Positions 36,451 through 51,733 are shown, counted from the stretch's first letter. The stretch is 64,000 nt of DNA from Alcanivoracaceae bacterium (GCA_029213045.1 JARGPN010000007.1:62001-126000); one strand, 5' to 3'. Translations and numbers: made by a program. Notes: generated by a model from the sequence alone, not told the origin.

Positions 36451-37296
36451 TTGGCGCACATCTTAATTGCAGGGCTTGGAGATTTAGGTCAAAGCCTGGC
36501 GCAACGTTGGCTCGATGGCGAACACACAGTAAGCGCCATTCGAAGAAGTAATCAGGCACCTGCGGGCGTCGATCTTTATAGCCAAGATTTAACCGACGGC
36601 GCTGTGTTGCTGCCGCCGGACCAAGTGGATTTGCTTTATATTATTTTGACGCCGAGTGATCGCAGCGTTGAGGGATACCAGCGCGCATTTTTGCATGCGC
36701 CAAAACGGTTGCTTGATGCACTCGCGGCACAGCAACCGTTACCACCGATTGTGTTTGTGTCGAGCACAGCGGTATACGGCGAGCACAGCGGCGAGGTTGA
36801 CGAAAAAACGCCACCGAAACCGAATAAATTTAATGGGCGTATTTTGTTAGCGGCGGAAGAAGAAATTTCCACTCGCTCGCTGACAACGGTGGTGCGTTTT
36901 TCAGGGATTTATGGCGCGGGGCGCAAGCGCCTGTTGCAGCAAGTGAGCGACATTGAAAGCGGTGGTGCTGGGCCGGACCCCACATGGACCAATCGCATTC
37001 ACCGCGAAGACTGTGTTGATCTGCTGCATCTTCTTGGTCAGCGTTGGGTCGATCAGGAAATGGTGCCGCCGGTGGTGATTGGCACTGATACCGCGCCGTC
37101 GGTAAACACGGCGGTATTAAATTGGATTGCTGGTCAGCAGGGCATTGCGTTGAATTTAAGTGTGCCTGATATCGTGCCGGGCAAACGTATTCGCAGCCGC
37201 TTTTTAGCGGAGCAAAAAATTACGTTGCGGTATCCTGATTTTAAAAGTGGGTATGCGGAGATGTTGGCGGCTGAAACTAGCGGCGAGAAAATTTGA
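36451..37296 (+). CDS. NAD(P)-dependent epimerase/dehydratase-like protein (YeeZ family)
   Basis: 281 residues, extended SDR. Begins with TTG, with AAGGAG 6 bases upstream. Nucleotide-binding start HILIAGLGDLGQSLAQRW; VFVSSTAVYGEHSGEVDE carries the Ser/Tyr region; RFSGIYGAGRKRLLQQV and TNRIHREDCVDLLHLL follow. YeeZ-type proteins have no firm substrate. Followed by the REP-like repeat region. Confidence 0.88.
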   Translation: MAHILIAGLGDLGQSLAQRWLDGEHTVSAIRRSNQAPAGVDLYSQDLTDGAVLLPPDQVDLLYIILTPSDRSVEGYQRAFLHAPKRLLDALAAQQPLPPIVFVSSTAVYGEHSGEVDEKTPPKPNKFNGRILLAAEEEISTRSLTTVVRFSGIYGAGRKRLLQQVSDIESGGAGPDPTWTNRIHREDCVDLLHLLGQRWVDQEMVPPVVIGTDTAPSVNTAVLNWIAGQQGIALNLSVPDIVPGKRIRSRFLAEQKITLRYPDFKSGYAEMLAAETSGEKI

Positions 37297-37308
37297 AGTG
37301 GTGCGTGC

Positions 37309-37695
37309 TTGATTTTGTTTGGGGTTTTGCAGGCATGTAGTGCTTGGTTAGGTCGTATCGCTTGCAGGCAAGCTCCCACATAAAGATGGGGGATGAGTGT
37401 GATTCGCGGCTTTGAGTGGACGGCGTACATTTGCTTTCAGCGGTTTTGGTTTTTTGTGTTGGGGCTTTGCAGAGGTGTAGTGCTTGGCTAGGTCGTATCG
37501 CTTGCGGGCAAGCTCCCACATAAAGATGGGGATGAGTGTGGTTCGCGGTTTTGAGTGAGCGACGTGCGTTTGCTTTCATCGTTTTTGATTTTTTGTGTTG
37601 GGGCTTTGCGGCGGTGTAGTGCTTGGTTAGGTCGTATCGCTTGCGGGCAAGCCCCCACATAAAGATGGGGATGTGTGCGATGCTTGGTGAATGGA
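37309..37695. repeat. Three about 140-bp direct repeats, each with a REP-like hairpin
   Basis: The block GGTCGTATCGCTTGC starts at 37351, 37491 and 37630 (spacing 140 and 139). Around it the copies share TTTTGTGTTGGGGCTTTGC...GTAGTGCTTGG before and CCCACATAAAGATGGGG after. On the minus strand each has TGTGGGAGCTTGC, then (C/T)C(C/T)GCAAGCGATA: a GTGG head plus palindrome, the layout of REP sequences of pseudomonads (at 37352-37380, 37492-37520, 37631-37659). The third copy is cut off after about 65 bases. No gene in the block; two weak overlapping open frames are products of the repeat. Confidence 0.8.
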
Positions 37696-37701
37696 GTGCA
37701 C

Positions 37702-37733
37702 AAAAAAGGCGAGCTAGATGGCTCGCTTTTTTT
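37702..37733. terminator. Bidirectional terminator after ridA / the repeat block
   Basis: AAAAAAGGCGAGC, TAGATG loop, GCTCGCTTTTTTT. Serves the ridA transcript (minus) and any plus-strand transcript from the epimerase gene. Confidence 0.85.
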
Positions 37734-37753
37734 ATTTGGTAATTCGGCGTGTG

Positions 37754-38140
37754 TTATCCGACGTCTAGGATGCCGTCCATTTCTACCGCGGCGCCTTTTG
37801 GCAGGGCCGCTACGCCAATCGCGGCACGCGCGGGATATGGCTCGACAAAATGGCGCGCCATCACTTCATTAACCAACGCAAAGTGCGATAAGTCGGTAAG
37901 AAAAATATTCAGCTTGGCGATATTTTGTAATGATCCGCCAGCGGCTTGGCATACCGCGCTGAGGTTTTTAAATACCTGTTCGATTTGCGCTTCCATGCTG
38001 TCCGTGACTAATTCCATGGTCTCGGGATCTAACGGGATCTGTCCGCTTAAATAAACGGTGCCTCCAATTTTAACGGCCTGCGAGTAAGTGCCGATTGCTT
38101 TCGGGGCTTGGTCTGTTGAAATAATTGAACGGTTTGCCAT
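37754..38140 (-). CDS. ridA: RidA family reactive imine/enamine deaminase
   Basis: 128 residues, YjgF/YER057c/UK114 fold. Hydrolyses reactive 2-aminoacrylate and similar imines. Seen: [39 protein letters not shown], and the active-site Arg in [22 protein letters not shown]. Follows spoT by 12 bases. Confidence 0.95.
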   Translation of the reverse strand: MANRSIISTDQAPKAIGTYSQAVKIGGTVYLSGQIPLDPETMELVTDSMEAQIEQVFKNLSAVCQAAGGSLQNIAKLNIFLTDLSHFALVNEVMARHFVEPYPARAAIGVAALPKGAAVEMDGILDVG

Positions 38141-38152
38141 GGTAATTTCCTG

Positions 38153-40258
38153 TTATAAACGCTGCATTCGCACGACGTTTGTTAAGCTGCGAAGACGACG
38201 CATAATTTTCGCCAAATGCACTCGATCTCGCACTGAGACGGTGACATTAATGACGGTTAAGGTGGCGTCTTTTTCGGCCATGTTAATGGTTTCAATATTG
38301 GAGCCAAATTCCGATAAATTGGTAGCCAAGGTGGCGAGCACGCCTTTCTTGTTCATCAACTCTAAGCGTAATGCTGCGCTGAATTCTTGACTAACTTTGC
38401 CGTCCCAGCCGAGGGCAATACATTTCTCTGGGCTATTTTTTAGCTCCATCAGCATGTTTTTGCAATTGTCGCGATGCACCACAATGCCACGGCCGGCACT
38501 AAGGTGGCCAACAACATGGTCACCCGGCAGCGGGTAGCAACATTTCGCGTAGGTTACCAATAAGCCTTCGGTGCCATGAATGGCGATGGGTTTGCGCGAT
38601 TCAGAATCTTGGCGTTCGTCGCGGTCGCCAATTAATTTGCGTGCCACCAATGGTGCTAAGCGATTGCCTAAACCAATGTCTTCGAGTAAATCATCGAGTG
38701 ACAAGTAGCCGTTTGCGCCCAATTCAGCCACCACTCGGTCTAGCGGCAATTCATTAATATTCACTGAATATCCGCTTAACGCTTTTTCTAATAATCGCTC
38801 GCCCAACGCAACGGATTCTTCGCGGCGCTGTGTTTTTAGGAAATGGCGAATGTTGGTGCGTGCTTTGCCGGTAACGACAAAGTTTAACCACGCGGGGCTG
38901 GGCGCACCGTTTGGCGCGGTGATGACGCGCACGGTTTGACCGTTTTCTAAGGTGGTGGAGAGCGGCACAAGTTTTCCGTCGATGCGCGCCGCCACACAAC
39001 CGTTGCCCACTTTGGTGTGCACGGCGTAGGCAAAATCGACGGCAGTGGCGCCCACAGGTAATTCTTTGATTTCACCTTTCGGGGTAAAGATGTACACCTC
39101 ATCTGGGAATAAATCGACTTTGACGTTTTCGATGAACTCCATGGAGTTGCCGGCTTTTTGCTGCATTTCCAGCAAACGCCCCATCCACGCTTGGGCGCGG
39201 GTATGCGTTGGGCTGCCTGGATCGCTATCGGCTTTATAAAGCCAATGCGCGGCGATGCCGTTGTTTGCCATGGCATCCATTTCTTCCGTGCGAATTTGAA
39301 TTTCTAATGGAATGCCTGAGCGCGCTTTTAAAGTGGTGTGCAACGATTGATAACCGTTAGCTTTAGGAATCGCGACGTAATCTTTGAAGCGGCCGGGGAT
39401 CGGCGTGAAATAGTTGTGCGTAGCACCGAGTACGCGATAACAAGTATCGACACGATCCACCACAATACGAAAACCGTACACATCCATAATGTCGGAGAAG
39501 CTTTTATGCTGCTCTTTCATTTTTTGGTAAATGCTATAAAGGTGTTTTTCGCGGCCAATAACTCGCGCTTCGATGCCTTCTTGCTCTAAACAATGTTCAA
39601 TGCTCGCCTTCAACGTGGTGAGCATTTCTTTGCGATGGCCGCGCGCATTTTTTACTGCTTGCGCAATGCGTCTGGCGCGCATGGGATACATGGCATTAAA
39701 GCCGAGGTCTTCGTATTCGACACGCATGTTGTACATGCCGAGTCGATTGGCAATGGGCGCGTAAATTTCTAATGTTTCTAACGCAATGCGTTTGCGTTTT
39801 TCCGGCGGCATTACATGCAACGTGCGCATGTTGTGCAAACGATCAGCCAGCTTCACCAAAATCACGCGAATGTCGCGCGTCATGGCGAGCATCATTTTGC
39901 GCAGGTTTTCTGCTTGCTGCTCTGCTTTGGATTCAAATTTAATTTGTGCAATTTTCGATACGCCATCGACCAGCTCAGCCACTTCTTCGCTGAACAACTC
40001 GGCGAGACGATCTTTACCCACACCACAATCTTCCAACACATCGTGCAGCAGGGCGGCCATTAAACTTTCATGGTCCATGTGCATGTCGGTGAGAATATTG
40101 GCGACGGCTAATGGGTGGGTAATGTACGGATCGCCGGTGCGACGGTATTGGCCTTCGTGGGATTTTTCTGCGAAGTCGTAGGCACGCACGACTTCGGCGA
40201 TCTTGTCATCATCTAAATAGCTTTGTAATCGCTTAACGAGATTATGAATCGTTGCCAC
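38153..40258 (-). CDS. spoT: Bifunctional (p)ppGpp synthetase/hydrolase SpoT
   Basis: 701 residues, the full RelA/SpoT layout: HD hydrolase with HDVLEDCG and KLADRLHNMRTL, synthetase domain with GFRIVVDRVDTCYR, FTPIPGRFKDYVAIPKANGYQSLH, TGS domain (about 385-450: VYIFTPKGEIKELPVGATAVDFAYAVHT), and C-terminal ACT (about 625-695). The intact HD site and position between rpoZ and ridA point to SpoT. The 287-base gap to rpoZ contains a hairpin. Confidence 0.96.
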   Translation of the reverse strand: MATIHNLVKRLQSYLDDDKIAEVVRAYDFAEKSHEGQYRRTGDPYITHPLAVANILTDMHMDHESLMAALLHDVLEDCGVGKDRLAELFSEEVAELVDGVSKIAQIKFESKAEQQAENLRKMMLAMTRDIRVILVKLADRLHNMRTLHVMPPEKRKRIALETLEIYAPIANRLGMYNMRVEYEDLGFNAMYPMRARRIAQAVKNARGHRKEMLTTLKASIEHCLEQEGIEARVIGREKHLYSIYQKMKEQHKSFSDIMDVYGFRIVVDRVDTCYRVLGATHNYFTPIPGRFKDYVAIPKANGYQSLHTTLKARSGIPLEIQIRTEEMDAMANNGIAAHWLYKADSDPGSPTHTRAQAWMGRLLEMQQKAGNSMEFIENVKVDLFPDEVYIFTPKGEIKELPVGATAVDFAYAVHTKVGNGCVAARIDGKLVPLSTTLENGQTVRVITAPNGAPSPAWLNFVVTGKARTNIRHFLKTQRREESVALGERLLEKALSGYSVNINELPLDRVVAELGANGYLSLDDLLEDIGLGNRLAPLVARKLIGDRDERQDSESRKPIAIHGTEGLLVTYAKCCYPLPGDHVVGHLSAGRGIVVHRDNCKNMLMELKNSPEKCIALGWDGKVSQEFSAALRLELMNKKGVLATLATNLSEFGSNIETINMAEKDATLTVINVTVSVRDRVHLAKIMRRLRSLTNVVRMQRL

Positions 40259-40545
40259 AGGCGCGCCTCACTGATAACGAGGGCAGGTTGCGCCCGTTCG
40301 TATAATGAGAGTTTTTGGGCGAGCGCCAGCTGTCCCCTTGGGAAGCTGAAAAGAAGACGCCACGAGCCGTGCGGATCGTGTTATGTCAGCGAATTGGATA
40401 CTCAGAGAGCCCTCACTACCAGACGCGCGTGAATTTGCTATGCGAGCTAATAGATTAGGAGGCGGGGGAGGGTTTGTCTATGGCGCTTTCTCAAGAAAGC
40501 GCCATGACTTATTGAAAACGAAGGATTTTTACACTCCTAAGAGTG
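40259..40545. other. rpoZ-spoT intergenic region with a 12-bp hairpin
   Basis: No gene. It holds a perfect ATGGCGCTTTCT, CA, AGAAAGCGCCAT hairpin (40480-40505), 41 bases past the rpoZ stop, without a U-run, and a small CACTCCTAAGAGTG repeat next to the rpoZ stop. May partly uncouple spoT from rpoZ transcription. Confidence 0.5.
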
Positions 40546-40809
40546 TTAAGCGCCGAACGATTCAGTTAACAACGCTAATTCATCAATCGCTTCGCGACGT
40601 GCTTCGGCTTCCGCGTCCACTGAATCAGCGGTGACGTGGCCAGCGGCGATTTCACGCAGTGCAACAACGGTAGGCTTGTCGTTTTCCCAAGCAACGCGTG
40701 GCTCTTTGCCACCAGTCTGGAGCTGACGCGCACGGCGGCTGGAAACCAGCACCAATTCAAAACGGTTTTCTAAGTTTTCCAGACAATCTTCAACTGTTAC
40801 ACGTGCCAT
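40546..40809 (-). CDS. rpoZ: RNA polymerase omega subunit
   Basis: 87 residues: [30 protein letters not shown] and [15 protein letters not shown] are the conserved parts. Helps RNA polymerase assembly and is part of a ppGpp site. Between gmk and spoT, the standard order. Confidence 0.97.
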   Translation of the reverse strand: MARVTVEDCLENLENRFELVLVSSRRARQLQTGGKEPRVAWENDKPTVVALREIAAGHVTADSVDAEAEARREAIDELALLTESFGA

Positions 40810-40839
40810 GGTTCACCTCAATTGCAATAGCCGAGCATT

Positions 40840-42371
<1,532 letters not shown>

Positions 42372-42564
42372 GCAGCAACCTTAATGTGGGGCGAAAACGG
42401 GCATTCTAACAGCTTGCCGCAAAAGTGCTGCATTCAACGCACGTCGGGTGTCTCAATCGCCGCCTGCCGCAGGGGCGCGGAAGAATTGGCGCGGATAAAG
42501 TCAGCACCATTGGCCGTCATGGTCTACAATGTGCGCCCGCTGAAACCACCTAAGAGGACTCGGT

Positions 42565-43281
42565 ATGCGACCTTCAGGCCGTCAGCCTGCGCAATTGCGC
42601 GACATTCGAATTACCCGTGATTACACCTGCCATGCAGAAGGCAGTGTATTAGTTGAATTTGGCAACACCAAAGTGCTGTGTACCGCTACCGTTGAAGACG
42701 GCGTGCCGCGCTTTTTGAAAGGCCAAGGCAAAGGCTGGATTACCGCTGAATACGGCATGTTGCCGCGCAGCACGAACACCCGAAATGGTCGCGAAGCGAG
42801 CCGTGGTAAGCAGGGTGGTCGGACGCTGGAAATTCAGCGTTTGATTGGCCGCTCATTGCGCGCCGCCGTGGACATGAAGAAGCTCGGCGAAAACACCATC
42901 ACGCTCGATTGCGATGTGATTCAAGCCGATGGCGGCACTCGCACGGCGTCTATCACCGGCGCGTGTGTGGCGTTAGTGGATGCGCTGTCTTGGTTGCTGG
43001 AAAAGAAAAAAATCAAACAGGACCCATTGGTCGGTTTAATCGCCTCTGTGTCCGTAGGCCTCTATAAAGGCGAGCCGGTATTGGATTTGGATTACGCTGA
43101 AGATTCTAATGCGGATACCGATATGAACGTGGTGATGACCCAAGCCGGTGGCTTTGTGGAAATCCAAGGCACCGCCGAAGCCGAACCGTTTACGCTAGCG
43201 CAGCAGCAAGCCATGCTGGAGTTGGCCGACGCGGGCATCAAAGAATTGATTGAGCTGCAAAAGAAAGCACTGGGTTGGTAG
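42565..43281 (+). CDS. rph: Ribonuclease PH
   Basis: 238 residues, phosphorolytic 3'-exonuclease for tRNA ends. Seen: [55 protein letters not shown], and [15 protein letters not shown]. Full length. Followed 9 bases later by pyrE, as in many proteobacteria. Confidence 0.97.
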   Translation: MRPSGRQPAQLRDIRITRDYTCHAEGSVLVEFGNTKVLCTATVEDGVPRFLKGQGKGWITAEYGMLPRSTNTRNGREASRGKQGGRTLEIQRLIGRSLRAAVDMKKLGENTITLDCDVIQADGGTRTASITGACVALVDALSWLLEKKKIKQDPLVGLIASVSVGLYKGEPVLDLDYAEDSNADTDMNVVMTQAGGFVEIQGTAEAEPFTLAQQQAMLELADAGIKELIELQKKALGW

Positions 43282-43290
43282 GAGCACCGC

Positions 43291-43935
43291 GTGGATCAGT
43301 ACAAAAAAGAATTTATTGAGTTTGCCCTGGCCCGCGGCGCGCTGAAGTTCGGTGAGTTCACGCTGAAGTCTGGCCGCAAAAGCCCGTACTTTTTTAACGC
43401 TGGCACCTTCAGCAGTGGTGCGTCTTTGGCGGCCCTCGGCCGCTATTACGCCGACGCGATTGTTGCCGGTGGCGTCGAGATCGATATGCTGTTCGGCCCA
43501 GCGTACAAAGGCATTCCGCTTGTTGCGGCGGTGTCGGTGGCGCTGGCAGAACACCATAACCGCGATTTACCGTGGGCGTTTAACCGCAAGGAAGCCAAGG
43601 ACCACGGTGAAGGCGGCTGGCTGGTCGGCTCGCCGCTGCAGGGACGAGCCCTGGTGATTGATGACGTGATTACCGCTGGCACCGCCATTCGCGAAGTGGC
43701 AGCACTGTTCGAGCAGACCGACGCGAAAATGGCCGCGGTGATGGTGGCGCTCGACCGCCAAGAAAAGGGCAGCGGAGAGCTCTCTGCCATTCAAGAAGTT
43801 GAACGAAGTCTCGCTATTCCAGTCCAATCTATTGTCGGCATGGCCGATATCATCCAGTATCTGGAAGGTTCGCAGGGACACAGCGACACCTTGGCAAGCA
43901 TGAAGCGCTACCGTGAAGAATTCGGTGTTAACTAA
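43291..43935 (+). CDS. pyrE: Orotate phosphoribosyltransferase
   Basis: 214 residues, starts with GTG (GGAG 7 bases ahead). Makes OMP from orotate and PRPP. Seen: [39 protein letters not shown], and the PRPP loop [15 protein letters not shown]. Its stop overlaps the next start by one base (TAATG). Confidence 0.97.
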   Translation: MDQYKKEFIEFALARGALKFGEFTLKSGRKSPYFFNAGTFSSGASLAALGRYYADAIVAGGVEIDMLFGPAYKGIPLVAAVSVALAEHHNRDLPWAFNRKEAKDHGEGGWLVGSPLQGRALVIDDVITAGTAIREVAALFEQTDAKMAAVMVALDRQEKGSGELSAIQEVERSLAIPVQSIVGMADIIQYLEGSQGHSDTLASMKRYREEFGVN

Positions 43936-44540
43936 TGCATAGACTGGCTATATGTTTACTGACCGCGGCGATTGCGCTGCCGTCGTTCGCCGCCCCGGCG
44001 ACGAAATCTGGTGACATTCCCAATGGCTCTCTGTATCGGTATACCACCGAGAAAGGGCGCTTGGTAATCACCAGCACCTTGCCGCAAGAAGCCATTTATT
44101 TGGGCTATGACGTGATTGATGGCCAGGGCCGCATCATTACCACGGTGGAGAAGGCGCTGCCGGAATCTGAGCGGGCGAAACAGCGCGAGCTTATCAGCAT
44201 CAAGCAAAAAGACGATGAATTACGCAAGTTATATCCCACCGCGGACGATGCCATCCGTGCACGGGACAGAAAAATCTCGTCGATCCAACTGAGTATCGAT
44301 TACTCCCGCAATACCATGGCGCAACTGAACAGCAAACTAGGCGACGAAGTTGCAGCGGCGGCAAACTATGAAAAATCGGGTCGCCCAATTCCAGAAAATA
44401 TGCAGGCCACCATCGACCAGCTCTCTCGGCAAATTCGCGAACAAGAAGAACAAATCGCACACTACGAAGCAGATATTGAAGCGGTTAATGATGAGTTCCA
44501 GCCGTTTATTGATAGGCTGCGCAAGCTGAATAAGAATTAG
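43935..44540 (+). CDS. Exported protein with DUF4124-like N-terminus and coiled coil
   Basis: 201 residues. Signal peptide [20 protein letters not shown]. Residues about 30-75 (GSLYRYTTEKGRLVITSTLPQEAIYLGYDVI) resemble DUF4124. The rest is helical and coiled-coil-like (ERAKQRELISIKQKDDELRKLY; EQEEQIAHYEADIEAVNDEF). Unknown periplasmic role. Coupled by TAATG to pyrE. Confidence 0.8.
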   Translation: MHRLAICLLTAAIALPSFAAPATKSGDIPNGSLYRYTTEKGRLVITSTLPQEAIYLGYDVIDGQGRIITTVEKALPESERAKQRELISIKQKDDELRKLYPTADDAIRARDRKISSIQLSIDYSRNTMAQLNSKLGDEVAAAANYEKSGRPIPENMQATIDQLSRQIREQEEQIAHYEADIEAVNDEFQPFIDRLRKLNKN

Positions 44541-44635
44541 ATTTTTCTTTTTGGTAACGACTTACCAAAGACATGAACGCATTTCACCACGGGCTGTTGG
44601 CGTTAGCCAAAGCCCGCGACTGTATGCGCCGAAGA

Positions 44636-45223
44636 CTAACGGAACACCGCGCCCGACAACGCCTGCCATTGCTCAGGCCAACCCGCACTCGGCAAGCTCT
44701 TAAACCCAGAACGAACAAACTGCGAGATACGCCCTTCAACCACCGCCAATAATAAGTTGGCTGTTGCCGTTGCTGACGCCTGCGTGCGCAAGCCCGATTT
44801 AAACTCAGCATCGCGAAGCACTTGTTTGATCTGACTTTCAATGCGATCAAAGAACTGCTGGATGCGCTGACGCAGCCTGTCGTTTTCGCCGGTGAGCGCG
44901 TCACCAGTGAGCAAACGGGTGATGCCAGGGTTGCGCTCTGTAAACGCCAGCAACAGCGTTAAAATTTGCTCAACCTGCGCCATCGGATCTTCGCTTTCTT
45001 GGGTAATACGATTTACTCGCGTGAAGATGCTGTCTTCGATAAATCCGATGAGCCCCTCAAACATTTTCGCCTTGCTAGGAAAATGACGATACAGCGCCGC
45101 TTCCGACACACCGACTTCCCGCGCCAAACCAGCGGTAGTAACACGACCGCCCGGCTCAGCTTCCAGCATGTGCGCCAAAGACTGCAGAATTTGTTCTTTT
45201 CGAGACACTTTTTGTTCTGTCAT
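44636..45223 (-). CDS. slmA: Nucleoid occlusion factor SlmA (TetR family)
   Basis: 195 residues. DNA-bound SlmA blocks FtsZ ring assembly over the nucleoid. N-terminal HTH GGRVTTAGLAREVGVSEAALYRHFPSKAKMFEGLI is close to the SlmA pattern, and the C-terminal half fits the family (LLLAVVEGRISQFVRSGFK). Last gene of the coaBC-dut-algC-argB-slmA run; the same neighbours are known in gammaproteobacteria. Confidence 0.94.
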   Translation of the reverse strand: MTEQKVSRKEQILQSLAHMLEAEPGGRVTTAGLAREVGVSEAALYRHFPSKAKMFEGLIGFIEDSIFTRVNRITQESEDPMAQVEQILTLLLAFTERNPGITRLLTGDALTGENDRLRQRIQQFFDRIESQIKQVLRDAEFKSGLRTQASATATANLLLAVVEGRISQFVRSGFKSLPSAGWPEQWQALSGAVFR

Positions 45224-45237
45224 TATCTGTCTGCCCG

Positions 45238-48592
<3,355 letters not shown>

Positions 48593-48610
48593 TTCATCCC
48601 CCGAGAAATG

Positions 48611-49063
48611 TTATTGCCGACCGCTGTGGCCAAAGCCGCCAGCGCCGCGTTCGGTTTGTGCAAAGTCATCGACTTGCTTAAGCGCCACTTGCAACACGGG
48701 CACCACCATCAGTTGTGCAATACGATCACCCGGCTCGATGGTGAATGTGCTCTGGCCACGGTTCCAGCACGACACCATTAACTCGCCTTGGTAATCAGAG
48801 TCGATCAGACCAACCAGATTGCCTAGCACGATGCCGTGCTTATGGCCCAACCCTGAGCGCGGCAGAATTAAACCTGCGTAGGCGGGGTCTTCGATATAAA
48901 TCGCTAATCCGGTTGGCAATAAAATGGTTTGCCCCGGCTCAATCACCGTGGTGCTTTTTACCATGGCACGCAAATCCAACCCGGCGGAGCCGTCGGTGGC
49001 ATAAGCGGGCAACGGAAATTCTCCGCCGACGCGTGAATCTAAAACCTTGTACTGCAACTGCAT
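48611..49063 (-). CDS. dut: dUTP pyrophosphatase (dUTPase)
   Basis: 150 residues. Hydrolyses dUTP to dUMP. All five trimeric dUTPase motifs are there: [42 protein letters not shown], and [10 protein letters not shown] at the end. 15 bases after coaBC. Confidence 0.97.
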   Translation of the reverse strand: MQLQYKVLDSRVGGEFPLPAYATDGSAGLDLRAMVKSTTVIEPGQTILLPTGLAIYIEDPAYAGLILPRSGLGHKHGIVLGNLVGLIDSDYQGELMVSCWNRGQSTFTIEPGDRIAQLMVVPVLQVALKQVDDFAQTERGAGGFGHSGRQ

Positions 49064-49078
49064 GGTCGTCCTCGCATA

Positions 49079-50278
49079 TTATTGGCGGTATCGGATGGCG
49101 ATCAATTCAATTAATTGTTTTGCAATTTGTCGTTTAGAGGCAAGCGGCAACACCTTGTGTCCATTCGGCCAAATAACCGTTAGGGCGTTGTTGTCGCTGT
49201 TAAAGCCAACGTTCTGACCCGACACATCATTGGTGGCGATCATGTCTAAATTTTTATTGCTGAGCTTCGCAGTGGCATAGGCGATAACGTCTTGCGTTTC
49301 CGCCGCAAAACCCACCGTGAAAGGGCGCTTAGCGTGACCCGACACCGATGCAACGATGTCTGGGTTTTTCACCAAGGTGATGTGCACTTCTTCGGTCGAT
49401 TTTTTGATTTTGTGATCGGCGGTGACCACTGGGCGGTAATCCGCCACGGCGGCCGTGGCGATAAAAATATCGCAGCCGCTTTCAATCGTTTCCATGCACG
49501 CATCAAACATTTCTTGCGCGCGGGTTACGTCAACGCGGGTCACGCGTGCAGGCGTTGGCAAATTCACCGGGCCTGCAATCAAAGTCACTTTTGCGCCCGC
49601 TTCAGCGGCTAGCTCCGCCAGCGCAAAGCCCATTTTGCCGGAGCTTTTATTGGTGATGTAACGCACCGGATCAATCGCTTCACGGGTTGGCCCCGCATTA
49701 ATGACAACGTGCTTTCCGGTGAGCAACTGGTATTCAAACACTTCTGCTGCCGACTGCAGTATTTGCATCGGCTCCAGCATACGACCTTCGCCAACATCGC
49801 CGCAGGCCTGACTGCCGGCCGCTGGCCCAAAAACGTGTACGCCTTTTTCCTGCAGTATCAGCAGATTTTTCTGTGTACTGCTGTCCGCCCACATCTGTTG
49901 GTTCATGGCCGGAGCGATAGCAATAGGCGCGCCCGTGGCCAGACATAAGGTGGCTAGCAAATCGTTGCCGTGCCCGTGCGCGAGACGCGCCATAAAGTTT
50001 GCCGAGGCTGGCGCAACGAGCACCAGATCCGCCCAGCGGGCCAGCTCAATATGGCCCATGGCGGCTTCTGCACTGGGGTCGAGCATGTCGGTATGCACCG
50101 GGTGCCCGGACAACGCTTGCATGGTGAGCGGCGTAATAAATTCTTGCGCGCTGGCCGTCATGACGACACGTACATCGGCACCGGCGTCTTGCAGGCGTCT
50201 GACGAGGTCGGCGCTTTTATAAGCCGCAATTCCACCGGTAACGCCGAGTAGAATGCGCTTGTTGACCAATCGATCCAT
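49079..50278 (-). CDS. coaBC: Bifunctional phosphopantothenoylcysteine decarboxylase / phosphopantothenate-cysteine ligase
   Basis: 399 residues. Two steps of coenzyme A synthesis. N-terminal CoaC (flavoprotein): [41 protein letters not shown], and [13 protein letters not shown]-terminal CoaB from about residue 190: [27 protein letters not shown]. Divergent from radC. Confidence 0.97.
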   Translation of the reverse strand: MDRLVNKRILLGVTGGIAAYKSADLVRRLQDAGADVRVVMTASAQEFITPLTMQALSGHPVHTDMLDPSAEAAMGHIELARWADLVLVAPASANFMARLAHGHGNDLLATLCLATGAPIAIAPAMNQQMWADSSTQKNLLILQEKGVHVFGPAAGSQACGDVGEGRMLEPMQILQSAAEVFEYQLLTGKHVVINAGPTREAIDPVRYITNKSSGKMGFALAELAAEAGAKVTLIAGPVNLPTPARVTRVDVTRAQEMFDACMETIESGCDIFIATAAVADYRPVVTADHKIKKSTEEVHITLVKNPDIVASVSGHAKRPFTVGFAAETQDVIAYATAKLSNKNLDMIATNDVSGQNVGFNSDNNALTVIWPNGHKVLPLASKRQIAKQLIELIAIRYRQ

Positions 50279-50428
50279 ATCTGGGGACTTCTGGACGGCT
50301 AATAAGAATGCACTAGGGTATCACCGCGTCACGGGCTTGCGTAGTGATTGCTAACTCAAGTGATGGCGAATCCATCGATTTGCCACCGCGCACCCCTGAA
50401 ACGCCCACATCACGACAGGATGTCAGCT

Positions 50429-51103
50429 ATGGGAATCTGTGAATGGCCCGCCGCCGAACGGCCACGGGAGAAATTACTGACGCTTGGCGCATCACATTTA
50501 AGTGACGCAGAGCTTCTCGCCATATTTTTGCGGACAGGGCGGCCCGGCCAGAACGCCATAGAACTGGGCCGCGAGCTACTGGTAAAAAGTGGCGGCCTGC
50601 GCGCACTGATGGACACGCCAGTACCACGGCTGCGACAAATGCCTGGCCTCGGCAACGCACGGCTTTCACAGCTGCTTGCGGCACTGGAGCTAGGCCAACG
50701 GTACTTGGCGGAAGAATTGAATCGGGGCAGCGGACTGACCCGCCCTGACGATGCGGGCCGCTACCTGCTGTCGCGCTTGCGAGGCTACAAGCAGGAAGTG
50801 TTCGCCTGCCTCTTTCTGGATAACAAGCATCGCGTGCTCGCGTTTGAAGAAATGTTTCGCGGCACCATCGACGGCGCCGCCGTGTATCCACGAGAAGTGG
50901 TGCGCCGTGCATTGGAACACAACGCCGCAGCGCTAATTTTGGCGCACAACCATCCTTCCGGCGTCGCCGAACCCAGCGAGGCGGACAGGTCTATTACTCG
51001 GCGCTTAGTCGAGGCACTTGGCTTGGTCGACATCCGCGTACTCGACCATCTGGTGATCGGGGATGCGGACTGGGTGTCGCTGGCCGAGCGCGGCTGGATG
51101 TGA
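50429..51103 (+). CDS. radC: RadC family protein (JAB/MPN metalloprotease fold)
   Basis: 224 residues from the ATG at 50429, which has AGGA 8 bases ahead and matches the family start ([17 protein letters not shown]). N-terminal helix-hairpin-helix ([21 protein letters not shown]) and a C-terminal JAMM metal motif [18 protein letters not shown]. The DNA-repair role first given to RadC is doubtful; function is open. Upstream in-frame ATGs (50348, 50420) lack ribosome sites. Confidence 0.93.
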   Translation: MGICEWPAAERPREKLLTLGASHLSDAELLAIFLRTGRPGQNAIELGRELLVKSGGLRALMDTPVPRLRQMPGLGNARLSQLLAALELGQRYLAEELNRGSGLTRPDDAGRYLLSRLRGYKQEVFACLFLDNKHRVLAFEEMFRGTIDGAAVYPREVVRRALEHNAAALILAHNHPSGVAEPSEADRSITRRLVEALGLVDIRVLDHLVIGDADWVSLAERGWM

Positions 51104-51195
51104 AAAAGTATTCGGCAAACAGCCCACGGTCAACGAAAGAATGCTGCTTTCAGAGCCATTCGATCGCTAATCGTCGCTTTAACGGCCATTCGCGC

Positions 51196-51224
51196 TTGTC
51201 TAAGCATTAACCATCTGGTATAAA
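51196..51224 (+). promoter_or_regulatory. Sigma-70 promoter of rpmB-rpmG
   Basis: TTGTCT (51196-51201), 17 bases, TATAAA (51219-51224). About 55 bases ahead of the rpmB start. A GC hairpin (CCGGGG / CCCCG) lies in the leader. Confidence 0.75.
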
Positions 51225-51279
51225 TCGCGTCCTTTTCCGGGGCCAGACTCCCCGAGCTAGAGAATTTCGGAGCAAGACA

Positions 51280-51516
51280 ATGTCCAAGGTTTGCCAGGTA
51301 ACCGGTAAGCGCCCTGTAACGGGCAACAATGTTTCTCACTCGAACATTAAGACTAAGCGTCGGTTCGAGCCAAACCTGCACTACCATCGTTTTTGGGTAG
51401 CGACAGAAAATCGCTTTGTTCGTTTGCGCGTGTCCTCTAAAGGAATGCGTATTATCGACAAGCTGGGTATCGATGCTGTGCTGGCCGATTTACGCGGCCG
51501 CGGCGTGAAGTGTTAA
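51280..51516 (+). CDS. rpmB: 50S ribosomal protein L28
   Basis: 78 residues: [21 protein letters not shown] and [14 protein letters not shown] are the L28 signature. GGAG ribosome site. rpmG follows after 11 bases. Confidence 0.98.
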   Translation: MSKVCQVTGKRPVTGNNVSHSNIKTKRRFEPNLHYHRFWVATENRFVRLRVSSKGMRIIDKLGIDAVLADLRGRGVKC

Positions 51517-51527
51517 GGAGATAAGTC

Positions 51528-51698
51528 ATGGCCAAAGGCGTCGTGCGTGAAAAAATTAAGCTAGTGTCTTCTGCAGGCACAGGCCATTTCTATACTACTA
51601 CTAAGAACAAGCGTAACCATCCTGATAAGATGGAAACGAAAAAGTACGATCCTGTTGTTCGTCAACACGTGATGTACAAAGAAGGCAAAATTAAGTAA
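51528..51698 (+). CDS. rpmG: 50S ribosomal protein L33
   Basis: 56 residues, short gene. [20 protein letters not shown], then [20 protein letters not shown] and [17 protein letters not shown]: the L33 pattern. It lacks the Cys pairs of zinc-binding L33, so it is the zinc-independent form. AAGGAG lies in the rpmB-rpmG gap. Confidence 0.98.
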   Translation: MAKGVVREKIKLVSSAGTGHFYTTTKNKRNHPDKMETKKYDPVVRQHVMYKEGKIK

Positions 51699-51733
51699 GT
51701 CGATTTTGTTTTGCTCGCGCTTTAGCGAGGACC

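Noticed and set aside
37309-37695. CRISPR array
   Set aside because: Repeats are about 140 bp with no short repeat/spacer alternation and only three copies; REP-like palindromes explain them better.
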